A stretch of 64,000 bases of DNA, taken from positions 664,001-728,000 of the forward strand of contig NZ_AP019697.1 of assembly GCF_007164725.1 (NCBI RefSeq). The letters are read 5' to 3'. The position numbers and the translations under genes are program-made. This DNA is from Dialister hominis. Its GTDB lineage: Bacteria; Bacillota; Negativicutes; Veillonellales; Dialisteraceae. Under the pieces are notes generated by a model. The model had not been told where the DNA came from, ran no database searches, and worked only from the letters and a program-made list of their open reading frames with translations. Positions 10,821 to 18,300 of this stretch are shown here, one piece after another (position 1 is the stretch's first letter; every line of letters starts with the position of its first letter).

Positions 10821-12068
10821 TTGGAAAAGAAAAGTAAAAGCCCCGTGAGGAAGGGCGCTCTGCTTCGATTTTTCGTAGTCATTTTTGCGATTATCGGCAT
10901 ATTTGCATGTACCGTCGGATGGCTTGCCGGACATATCCGTCAGGGCCTTGACCTTCAGGGCGGGACCCATATTGTCATGCAGGCAGAAGATACAGATCAG
11001 AACAAGGTTACGCCGGAGGCCATTACCCAGGTCATCAACATCATGCAGAAGCGTGTCAATGAAATGGGTCTGACTGAACCAATCATCCAGCGTGAAGGCA
11101 GCAACCGTATCATCATTGAACTTCCGGGCGAGAAAGATCCGCAGAAGGCCATTGATACGATCGGCAAGACAGCCGTCCTGCAGTTCAAGGATGAAGAGGG
11201 AAATGTCCGCCTGACCGGCGAAGATTTGAAAGATGCCAAGGAACAGCTCGGCCAGAACAAGCAGCCGCTCGTATCCCTGAAATTCAGTGATGAAGGCGGA
11301 AAGAAGTTTGCTGACCTGACTGCTGCCAATGTCGGAAGACATATCGGCATTTATCTTGATGGTGAAATGCTGACCAATCCGGTCGTCAATGAAGCCATTA
11401 CGGGCGGCGCAGCCGTCATTACCGGACAGAGAACACTTGAAGAAGCCAAAGATCTGGCTATCCTTCTTAGAAGCGGCGCACTGCCGGTCAAGATGTCTGT
11501 CCTTGAAGTAAGAACAGTAGGACCGTCCCTGGGACAAGATTCCAAAGACAAGTCCATCGTTGCATTTACAATCGGCCTCTCGCTTGTCGTACTGTTTATG
11601 CTGGCAGTTTACCGCATATCCGGATTTGTCGCTGATACAGCGCTTCTGGTATATGTACTGATTCTTTTAGGCGTTTTGTACCTGCTCCATGCGACACTGA
11701 CGCTTCCAAGTATAGCGGGCGTCATATTGTCCATAGGTATGGCGGTGGATGCGAACGTCCTCATATTTGAACGATTCAAGGAAGAAATACAGGAAGGCAA
11801 GATTCTCCGCCTTGCTGTACAGGCAGGCTTCAAGAGAGCTTTCGTAACGATTTTCGATGCGAACATGACGGTCATCATTACGTCTGCCATCCTCTTCTTC
11901 CTGGGGAGTGCAACAGTCAAGGGCTTTGCATTGACACTGGGCCTTGGCGTTGCTGTATCCATGTTCACAGCCATCACCGTCAGCCGCACGCTCCTGATGC
12001 TCCTGATTGATGCCAACTGGATTCATAACCCCTGGTGGTTTGGCGGGGAAAGGGGGTATGACAGATAA
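10821..12068 (+). CDS. secD: Protein translocase subunit SecD
   Basis: The 415-residue protein has one N-terminal transmembrane helix, a periplasmic P1 region starting GLDLQGGTHIVMQAED, then five C-terminal helices with the family signatures VNEAITGGAAVITG and GVILSIGMAVDANVLIFERFKEE. SecD with SecF uses the proton or sodium gradient to pull proteins out of the channel. The start is TTG 10821. It overlaps secF by one base (TAATG). Confidence 0.94.
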   Translation: MEKKSKSPVRKGALLRFFVVIFAIIGIFACTVGWLAGHIRQGLDLQGGTHIVMQAEDTDQNKVTPEAITQVINIMQKRVNEMGLTEPIIQREGSNRIIIELPGEKDPQKAIDTIGKTAVLQFKDEEGNVRLTGEDLKDAKEQLGQNKQPLVSLKFSDEGGKKFADLTAANVGRHIGIYLDGEMLTNPVVNEAITGGAAVITGQRTLEEAKDLAILLRSGALPVKMSVLEVRTVGPSLGQDSKDKSIVAFTIGLSLVVLFMLAVYRISGFVADTALLVYVLILLGVLYLLHATLTLPSIAGVILSIGMAVDANVLIFERFKEEIQEGKILRLAVQAGFKRAFVTIFDANMTVIITSAILFFLGSATVKGFALTLGLGVAVSMFTAITVSRTLLMLLIDANWIHNPWWFGGERGYDR

Positions 12069-13021
12069 TGTTTAACAACTTTGATTTCATTTCCAAAAGA
12101 AAGATCTGGTTCTCTTTCTCAGGGATTCTGATCGTACTCTCCATCATTTCCATCGTTACCTTCGGTTTTAACTGGGGCATTGATTTTACCGGCGGCACCA
12201 TCCTTGAACTGGGATTTGGCAAGCCGGTCACTGTCGAACAGGTCAGAGACGGTCTTCGCAAGGACGGTCTTGAGACGGCAGTCATCCAGCTTTCCGGCAA
12301 GAATGTTCAGGGCGAATCCGGTGATGATGTCATCATCAGGACAAAGAACCTGAGCCCGGAAGAAGCACAGACGGTCGTTTCTGATGTCAGCAGCGAAGTC
12401 GGACAGACAGAGCTCAAGCGTATGGAAACGGTCGGTGCTGTCATCGGTTCCGAAGTAACGAAGAATACACTGCTCAACGTACTCATTTCCTTCGGCGCAA
12501 TGATCCTTTACATGTCGATCCGTTTCGAACACAGGATCGCGCTTTCAGCAATTGTCGCCATTACGCACGATATCCTGATGGTTCTGGGTATTTTTGCATT
12601 CTTCCATCTGGAAGTGGATGCATCGTTCCTGGCAGCTATCCTGACAGTTCTTGGTTATTCCATGAACGAATCTGTCGTCATATTCGACCGAATCCGTGAA
12701 GCGATGCATACGCATAAGCGTACGGACAGTTATGCTGTCCTGGCGAATGATTCCATTCACCAGACAATCCGCCGTTCGCTTTACACGCTGACAACGACAC
12801 TCTTCTGCGTAGCTTCCCTTTATTTCTTCGGCGGGGATACGACAAAGAACTTTGCCCTGGTCATGCTGATCGGCTTCATTTCCGGCGCTTATTCCTCTGT
12901 CTGCGTGGCTACGTCCATCTGGGTTACCTGGAATGAACATATTTCAAGCGACAGAAACCGCAAGGCCAAGGAAACGAAAGAAGCAAAAACAGGAAAGAAA
13001 CTTAAGGCAGCCAAAGCCTAG
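12068..13021 (+). CDS. secF: Protein translocase subunit SecF
   Basis: The 317-residue protein has the N-terminal helix and GIDFTGGTILELGF motif, then five transmembrane segments with VLGYSMNESVVIFDRIRE. The tail is Lys-rich (about residues 300-317). It is the final gene of the ruvCAB-queA-tgt-yajC-secDF run and is closed by a perfect terminator. Confidence 0.95.
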   Translation: MFNNFDFISKRKIWFSFSGILIVLSIISIVTFGFNWGIDFTGGTILELGFGKPVTVEQVRDGLRKDGLETAVIQLSGKNVQGESGDDVIIRTKNLSPEEAQTVVSDVSSEVGQTELKRMETVGAVIGSEVTKNTLLNVLISFGAMILYMSIRFEHRIALSAIVAITHDILMVLGIFAFFHLEVDASFLAAILTVLGYSMNESVVIFDRIREAMHTHKRTDSYAVLANDSIHQTIRRSLYTLTTTLFCVASLYFFGGDTTKNFALVMLIGFISGAYSSVCVATSIWVTWNEHISSDRNRKAKETKEAKTGKKLKAAKA

Positions 13022-13043
13022 AGCTTCTTGTATGAAAAGAAGG

Positions 13044-13070
13044 GCGGAAGCCGGGCGCTTCCGCTTTTTT
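13044..13070 (+). terminator. Terminator after secF
   Basis: Perfect 8-bp arms GCGGAAGC / GCTTCCGC around a 5-base loop, then six T. Confidence 0.93.
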
Positions 13071-13136
13071 CTTACCTATCTGAATTTATATGCCTGAGGA
13101 GATTGAATCAGACGCTCATCAGGGATTGACTCGTGA

Positions 13137-13142
13137 TATAAT
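13137..13142 (+). promoter_or_regulatory. Extended -10 element of mtaB
   Basis: TATAAT preceded by TGA (TGn) at 13134-13136. The predicted transcript start falls at about 13149, the ATG itself, which suggests a leaderless message. Confidence 0.5.
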
Positions 13143-13148
13143 AAAACC

Positions 13149-14480
13149 ATGGAAAATAAAATTATGAACACAGAGAAAACCGTATCATTCATTACTCTTG
13201 GCTGCAAGGTCAACCAGTATGACAGTGATGCCATGAGAACCCTCTTTGTTGACGGGGGATACAGCCAGGTAGAAGACGATAAGGATGCAGATGTATATGT
13301 CATCAACACCTGCTCCGTCACAAGCATCGGCGACAGGAAATCAAGGCAGATGGTGCGCCGCATCAGACGCCAGCACCCGGATGCTGTCATTGCCGTAGCC
13401 GGATGCTATGCACAGCTTGCACCGGAAGTCTTTGAGAAAATGGGAGACGTCGATGTCATCGTAGGTCTTCATAACCGTTCTCACATTGTGGAATATGTGG
13501 AAGAGGCCAGAGGCGCAGGCAAGCCTTTGAATGAAGTCGTCGACATCATGAAAGTCAACACGTTTGAAAACATGTTTGTCCGTCCCGAAGGGGAAGTGAA
13601 GACCAGAGCTTTCATCAAGGTACAGGAAGGCTGTGACAATTACTGCACATTCTGCATCATTCCCTATGCAAGAGGAAGGCTGAAATCTAGAAGGCAGGAA
13701 GACGCAGTCAAGGAAATCAGGAACCTGGTCGATACAGGCTACAGGGAAGTCGTCCTGACGGGAATCCACCTTGGAAACTACGGCAAGGATCTCCATGACG
13801 GCACGTCTCTTTCCAGCCTTGTATCAGAACTGGTCAAGATCCCGGATCTTCTCCGCATCCGTCTCGGCTCTATTGAATCCGTTGAACTTTCAGAAGAACT
13901 GATCGATATCATCAGGAATGAACCGAAGGTATGCCGTCATCTTCATCTTCCCATCCAGTCCGGATCAGACAGCGTCCTTCGCGGCATGAACCGTCATTAC
14001 CGCCTGCCTGAATACAAGAGGCTCATTGCAGAACTTCGTGAAAAGATTCCGGGCCTTGCGCTCACGACCGACCTCATCGTCGGTTTCCCGGGAGAGACGG
14101 AGGAGCTGTTCCAGGAGACACTGGAAACGCTGAAGGAACTTAAATTCTCCGGAATCCATGTATTCCCGTATTCCAAGAGAACTGGAACACCGGCTGCCGG
14201 ATACCCGAATCAGGTTCCGAATGAAATAAAGAAGCAGAGAGTTCACAGGGTACAGGAACTCGAAAAGGAAATTTCGCGTGAATACAGAGCCCGTTTCATG
14301 GGCAAAACTGTTTGCGTCTTGGCCGAAGAGGTCAAGGATGGATATTTTGAAGGGCTGACAGAAGAATACATCCGCGTATCAATCAGAAGCCAGGGAGTCG
14401 AAAGAGGCGGAATGTACAACGTACTCATTGATACGATGACGGATGATGGCCTTTCAGGGGTATTAGCGAAGGAGGAGTAA
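13149..14480 (+). CDS. mtaB: tRNA (t6A37) methylthiotransferase MtaB
   Basis: The 443-residue radical SAM enzyme converts t6A to ms2t6A at tRNA position 37. The N-terminal UPF0004 domain has LGCKVNQYDSDAM and NTCSVTSIGDRKSRQ cysteines for the auxiliary cluster. The radical SAM site is EGCDNYCTFCIIPYARGR, and a TRAM domain (about residues 375-440) binds RNA. The first ATG (13149) has no Shine-Dalgarno and sits 6 bp after a TATAAT; the alternative ATG 13164 has only a weak GGA upstream. A HIT protein gene begins one base after its stop. Confidence 0.92.
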   Translation: MENKIMNTEKTVSFITLGCKVNQYDSDAMRTLFVDGGYSQVEDDKDADVYVINTCSVTSIGDRKSRQMVRRIRRQHPDAVIAVAGCYAQLAPEVFEKMGDVDVIVGLHNRSHIVEYVEEARGAGKPLNEVVDIMKVNTFENMFVRPEGEVKTRAFIKVQEGCDNYCTFCIIPYARGRLKSRRQEDAVKEIRNLVDTGYREVVLTGIHLGNYGKDLHDGTSLSSLVSELVKIPDLLRIRLGSIESVELSEELIDIIRNEPKVCRHLHLPIQSGSDSVLRGMNRHYRLPEYKRLIAELREKIPGLALTTDLIVGFPGETEELFQETLETLKELKFSGIHVFPYSKRTGTPAAGYPNQVPNEIKKQRVHRVQELEKEISREYRARFMGKTVCVLAEEVKDGYFEGLTEEYIRVSIRSQGVERGGMYNVLIDTMTDDGLSGVLAKEE

Positions 14481-14481
14481 A

Positions 14482-14838
14482 ATGGCTGACTGTATTTTCT
14501 GTAAAATTGCTGCCGGAGAAATTCCGAGCACAAAAGTTTATGAGGATGACCACTGGTTCGCATTCAGGGATATTGAACCCTGCGCACCTGTTCATATTCT
14601 GGTGATCCCGAAGAAGCATGTGGATAACATTCTTGCATTTGATGAAGAATACAATAAAAACTTTGCTGACTTTTTCCTCGTCATCAAAAAGATCGCCGAA
14701 GCAGAAGGACTGAAGGAAAACGGCTTCCGCCTTGTCATTAATACCGGTGAAAAGGCAGGCCAGTCCGTATTCCATTTCCATGCGCACATTATCGGCGGCA
14801 GAGAAATGGGATGGCCTCCATTCCCGGCAAACGATTGA
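14482..14838 (+). CDS. HIT family nucleotide-binding protein (Hint-like)
   Basis: The 118-residue protein has the CIFCKIAAGEIPSTKVYED N-terminus of Hint purine nucleoside phosphoramidases and the histidine triad HFHAHIIGGREMGWPP at the end. Its start ATG 14482 follows the mtaB stop directly, with GGAGGAG (14470-14477) inside mtaB acting as ribosome site. The physiological substrate in bacteria is not settled. Confidence 0.92.
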   Translation: MADCIFCKIAAGEIPSTKVYEDDHWFAFRDIEPCAPVHILVIPKKHVDNILAFDEEYNKNFADFFLVIKKIAEAEGLKENGFRLVINTGEKAGQSVFHFHAHIIGGREMGWPPFPAND

Positions 14839-14886
14839 TTTCCTGCAGTAAATGAAACACGTGATTGATAAATTAGAAAATAGGAA

Positions 14887-14915
14887 TTGACATATAGAGG
14901 GTTCTAATTTATAAT
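14887..14915 (+). promoter_or_regulatory. Consensus sigma-70 type promoter for rpsU
   Basis: TTGACA (14887-14892), 17-bp spacer, TATAAT (14910-14915): both hexamers match consensus exactly. Confidence 0.9.
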
Positions 14916-14967
14916 TTATAAGTGTGCAATAGCACCCCATCAGTCTTATTGGGAGGGAGGGATATAG

Positions 14968-15144
14968 ATGTCTGAAATCAAAGTTCAAAAGGGCGAATCT
15001 CTTGATAGTGCTCTTCGCAGATTTAAACGTTCCTGCCAAAAAGCCGGGGTTCTTTCTGAAGTAAGAAAACGTGAACATTATGAAAAGCCCAGCGTTAGAC
15101 GTAAACTGAAATCTGAAGCAGCAAGAAAACGTAAGTTTAAATAA
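14968..15144 (+). CDS. rpsU: 30S ribosomal protein S21
   Basis: The 58-codon gene encodes [19 protein letters not shown] and a basic C-terminus ending RKRKFK, the S21 pattern. GGGAGGGAGG (14951-14960) precedes the ATG. A perfect consensus promoter lies 50 bp upstream, in keeping with high expression. The YqeY-like gene follows 21 bp later, the usual rpsU-yqeY pair. Confidence 0.95.
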   Translation: MSEIKVQKGESLDSALRRFKRSCQKAGVLSEVRKREHYEKPSVRRKLKSEAARKRKFK

Positions 15145-15165
15145 CAGGTTGCAAGGTGATACGTT

Positions 15166-15615
15166 TTGTCAATTAAGGAACAGCTGATGGCCGACATGAA
15201 AACGGCCATGAAAGCAAAAGAAGAAGGAAAGCTTGCTCTGAATACGATCCGTATGGCTCGTGCCCATATCAGACAGGCTGAGATCGATGACGGACACGCT
15301 GACTTCAATGATGATCAGGTTCTTGCTGTTCTCCGGAAAGAAGTCAAACAGAGAAAGGAAACTCTCGCTGAAATTGACGGATCCGGAAGAGAAGACCTGG
15401 TTGAGCAGACCAAAGCTGAGATTGCTGTACTGGAGAAATACCTGCCGGCTGAAATGCCTGAAGCAGAAATTGAATCCGTAGTAAAAGCAGTCGTAGATGC
15501 AATGGATCCAGAGCAGAGAAGCATGGGCCTTGTGATGAAGGCCGTCATGGCAAAGCTTAAAGGCAAGGCGGACGGTAAGGTAATTAACCAGATCGTGCGC
15601 AAGATTCTTGCTTGA
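15166..15615 (+). CDS. GatB/YqeY domain protein
   Basis: The 149-residue protein (IKEQLMADMKTAMKAKEEGK; LAVLRKEVKQRKETLAEI; EKYLPAEMPEAEIE; GLVMKAVMAKLKGKADGK) is a full-length YqeY homologue, related to the tail domain of the amidotransferase subunit GatB. The start is TTG 15166, 8 bp after AAGGTGAT. It follows rpsU in one transcript. The cellular role is unproven; the tail domain is thought to bind tRNA. Confidence 0.9.
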   Translation: MSIKEQLMADMKTAMKAKEEGKLALNTIRMARAHIRQAEIDDGHADFNDDQVLAVLRKEVKQRKETLAEIDGSGREDLVEQTKAEIAVLEKYLPAEMPEAEIESVVKAVVDAMDPEQRSMGLVMKAVMAKLKGKADGKVINQIVRKILA

Positions 15616-15681
15616 CTGTGCTTGACAGAAGCAGGATGCGTGGTGTATCCTTAGAACATAAGTTAATATGCTGCGTCAAAG

Positions 15682-15720
15682 GAGACTCATTCCGAAAGGG
15701 ATGAGTCTCTTTATTTTATT
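15682..15720 (+). terminator. Terminator between YqeY gene and first glutamine synthetase
   Basis: Arms GAGACTCATTCC (about 15682-15693) and GGGATGAGTCTC (15698-15709) around GAAA, followed by a T-rich tail. A TTGACA at 15622-15627 lies upstream, so it could also sit in the glutamine synthetase leader. Confidence 0.8.
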
Positions 15721-15779
15721 TTTATCAAGGCGCAGTCTGGGAAAACAAAAATGGTGGATAGTTTTTCAGGAGGGCTAAG

Positions 15780-17675
15780 ATGAACAAAGAATTGCTGTAC
15801 TGCATCCCCGCTGGTCAATATGGAAAAGAAGGAGTTCTGTCCCTGTTGACACAGCATCCGGAAATCAGATTCGTATCTCTGGTAGGAATCGATCTGGCAG
15901 GCAACGATACCGATGAGAAAATTCCGATTGAAATTTTTATGAAAGATTATGAGGACTTCTTCGCAGGAAAAGCTGTGCAGACCGATGGATCCTCCGTTGT
16001 ATTCATGAACATTGCAACACTCAATGATGCCAGAGTCGACATGGTCGCTGACAGCACCGTCAACTGGTACGTTGATTACAATGATGAAAATATTTCCGAT
16101 GAAAACGGCCGCCCGGTCGGAACGCTGCGTATTCCATGCTTCCTGATCCATAACGGCAAGTTCATTGATTCCAGATCCGTATTGAAGAAATCCTGTGAAT
16201 ATGTATCCGAAAAGCTCAAGAAGCTTCTTTCCGATGCACAGGTCAAGGGAATGGAAAACTTCCCGTTCTCTGAAATCCAGGATATCGTATTTACAACCGG
16301 CACTGAACTTGAATTCTGGGTAAAGACGCCGAGCGAAAAAGAAACCGTTCAGCACCTTTCCATTTCCCAGAGACTGCAGGAACAGTACTGGCAGCGCATG
16401 CGCGGCAATGTCCGTACCGCTATGGAACAGGCCATTGAAGAACTGGATGCCCGCGGAATGCGCGTTGAAATGGGTCATAAGGAAGTCGGAGGCATCAAGC
16501 CGAAGATCGATGATGACGGTCACATTTTCGACGTATGCGAACAGCTTGAACTTGACTGGCTTTTCTCGACAAACCCGCTGCAGGCTGCAGATAACGAACT
16601 GGAAGCCCGCATCGTCATCCGTGAGGTATTCCGCAGAAACGGCCTTGACGTTTCCTTCCGTGCAAAGCCGATCATCGGCGTAGCAGGAAGCGGTGAACAT
16701 ACCCATGTAGGCATTGCAGCTCTTCTTAAGAACGGCAAGACCATCAACCTTCTTGCTCCGGAAGACATGAGCGCTGACTTCCTTTCCACCGTCGGCTATG
16801 GCTTCATCATGGGCATTCTCAACAACTATGAAGCAACCAATCCGTTTGTTTCTTCAACAACAGATGCTTTCAACAGACTGAAACCAGGCTTTGAAGCACC
16901 GGTCTGCATCGTTACTTCCCTCGGACATTCTCCGGAAGTTCCATCCAGAAACAGATCCATCCTGATGGGCCTGATCCGCGATACCGAAAACCCGAAGGCA
17001 ACACGCTTCGAACTTCGTGCCCCGAACCCGTTCACCAATACATACATGGCTGTTTCCTGCCTTTACATGACAGCTCTCGACGGCATCGAATATGCAGTGA
17101 ACTCTGGAAAAGGCCCGGATGAACTCCTGGCTGAGCTTTCCAAGACAGCAGGAGAGGATGCTGATTACCTTTCCAAGGACAGAGAATACCGCTGTGAAAA
17201 GAACGTATTCGAAGATTACGATCAGGAACAGAGAGACGCTGTATTTGGCAAACCGCCGGCTACCGTCTGGGAAAACGTCCGCATCATGAGAGCAAATCCT
17301 GACAAAGTAGCATCCATTACAAGAGATGATGTCATTTCCAAGGATATCGTTGAATCCTTCATCGCTTCCATCCTCTACCGCTGGAAGAATGAACTGATCG
17401 ACCGTATCATTCCTGGAACGGAAGCTGCTGTCAAAGGTTACAAGAAACTTGATAACGATGACAAACTTGACGAGAAGAGATGGAAAGCCATCAAAGCTGC
17501 CCGCATCGAACTTGCCAAGGATACAGAAGAAAAAAAGTGCATCTGCACCCGCCTGAAGGAAGCCCTTGAAGATGGAGATTATGATACTGCATCTGATCTT
17601 CAGATCGAAATGGCTAAAAAGTCGCAGGCACTTGAAAAAGAATACCGTATTTACGCATTGAATATTCTGGACTAA
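15780..17675 (+). CDS. glnA: Glutamine synthetase, first of two tandem paralogues
   Basis: The 631-residue protein makes glutamine from glutamate, ammonia and ATP. The active-site elements of the family are present: GTELEFW (metal-binding Glu) near residue 175, MGHKEVGGIKP near 233, GSGEHTHVGI near 304, EVPSRNRS near 387, and RFELRAPNPFTNTYM near 407. A helical C-terminal extension of about 170 residues makes it longer than GSI (~450) and shorter than GSIII (~700). GGAGG lies 9 bp before the ATG. A paralogue of identical length follows at 18301. The message ends in a strong hairpin. Which paralogue does the main ammonia assimilation cannot be told from sequence. Confidence 0.88.
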   Translation: MNKELLYCIPAGQYGKEGVLSLLTQHPEIRFVSLVGIDLAGNDTDEKIPIEIFMKDYEDFFAGKAVQTDGSSVVFMNIATLNDARVDMVADSTVNWYVDYNDENISDENGRPVGTLRIPCFLIHNGKFIDSRSVLKKSCEYVSEKLKKLLSDAQVKGMENFPFSEIQDIVFTTGTELEFWVKTPSEKETVQHLSISQRLQEQYWQRMRGNVRTAMEQAIEELDARGMRVEMGHKEVGGIKPKIDDDGHIFDVCEQLELDWLFSTNPLQAADNELEARIVIREVFRRNGLDVSFRAKPIIGVAGSGEHTHVGIAALLKNGKTINLLAPEDMSADFLSTVGYGFIMGILNNYEATNPFVSSTTDAFNRLKPGFEAPVCIVTSLGHSPEVPSRNRSILMGLIRDTENPKATRFELRAPNPFTNTYMAVSCLYMTALDGIEYAVNSGKGPDELLAELSKTAGEDADYLSKDREYRCEKNVFEDYDQEQRDAVFGKPPATVWENVRIMRANPDKVASITRDDVISKDIVESFIASILYRWKNELIDRIIPGTEAAVKGYKKLDNDDKLDEKRWKAIKAARIELAKDTEEKKCICTRLKEALEDGDYDTASDLQIEMAKKSQALEKEYRIYALNILD

Positions 17676-17707
17676 GAAATCAGTTCTAATAAATATACAA
17701 TCAGGCC

Positions 17708-17757
17708 AAGGATGACCCATTCCATTACCAAGGATGGGTCATCCTTCTTTTTTTATA
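17708..17757 (+). terminator. Terminator after first glutamine synthetase
   Basis: 13-bp arms AAGGATGACCCAT (17708-17720) / ATGGGTCATCCTT (17734-17746), then CTTTTTTTT. Confidence 0.93.
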
Positions 17758-17847
17758 AAGAACATACAAAGACGGGGATACTGTATCAGAATTGAGATCC
17801 GGAATTTCGATCAAAATGTTGAAGTGAATCAAGTGGAATAAATTTTT

Positions 17848-18271
17848 GGCTTATAGGACATTTCGTGTTGTTTTTATAGTCGATGAGCCCCGCGTTTATC
17901 GGCTCCATCGTCATTTTAAGATTTTCAGTAATTATTAAAGGGTGGACAAAACGTGTTGGTAAAAAGCCTCAAACCCCTGATAAATACAGGCTAAAATGGG
18001 ATTTTACCTTTTCAGTGTGAATAATCTTCTGGAAAGATTATCGTTATGAAAAATAGATGCCCTTATTGTGTCTTTATCTGCTGCTGATGCGGAAAAGTGC
18101 GCATTTGAACACAAATCTGGAAGTGCTGAGAATATGGGCGCTTTTACGCTTCCAGCTAATTGTGATGAGATGGATTACAGTGCAGCTCGGGCGTATTTCA
18201 GTATGCCCCGTATTCTGCCCTTAATACAAGCATAATATAAATTTTTACCAACACGTTTTGTCCTATAACCC
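17848..18271 (+). mobile_element. 424-bp MITE related to the downstream IS1249-like element
   Basis: The ends are GGCTTATAGGACAtttCGTG (left) and the reverse complement of GGGTTATAGGACAAAACGTG (right), the same two ends as the IS at 20275-23410. Both flanks carry the exact 8-bp duplication AAATTTTT (17840-17847 and 18272-18279), fitting IS256-group transposition. The left ~165 bp closely match the 5' end of that IS, including an internal second copy of the end sequence (17944-17962) and a weakened hairpin. Bases 18046-18160 read as a decayed transposase start (MKNRCPYC, then several in-frame stops). This element fills most of the 625-bp gap between the two glutamine synthetase genes. Confidence 0.9.
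18046..18160 (+). pseudogene. Decayed transposase N-terminus inside the MITE
   Basis: From ATG 18046 the frame reads MKNRCPYCVFICC, stop, CGKVRI, stop, TQIWKC, stop, EYG. This parallels the zinc-ribbon start of the IS1249-like transposase (RCRYCGFTCYKYGK ... TQRWKCRECG) with the cysteine spacing largely kept. No similarity is visible after about 18160, so the rest of the gene has been deleted. Confidence 0.65.
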
Positions 18272-18300
18272 AAATTTTTATTGATCTGGAGGAAAAAATT

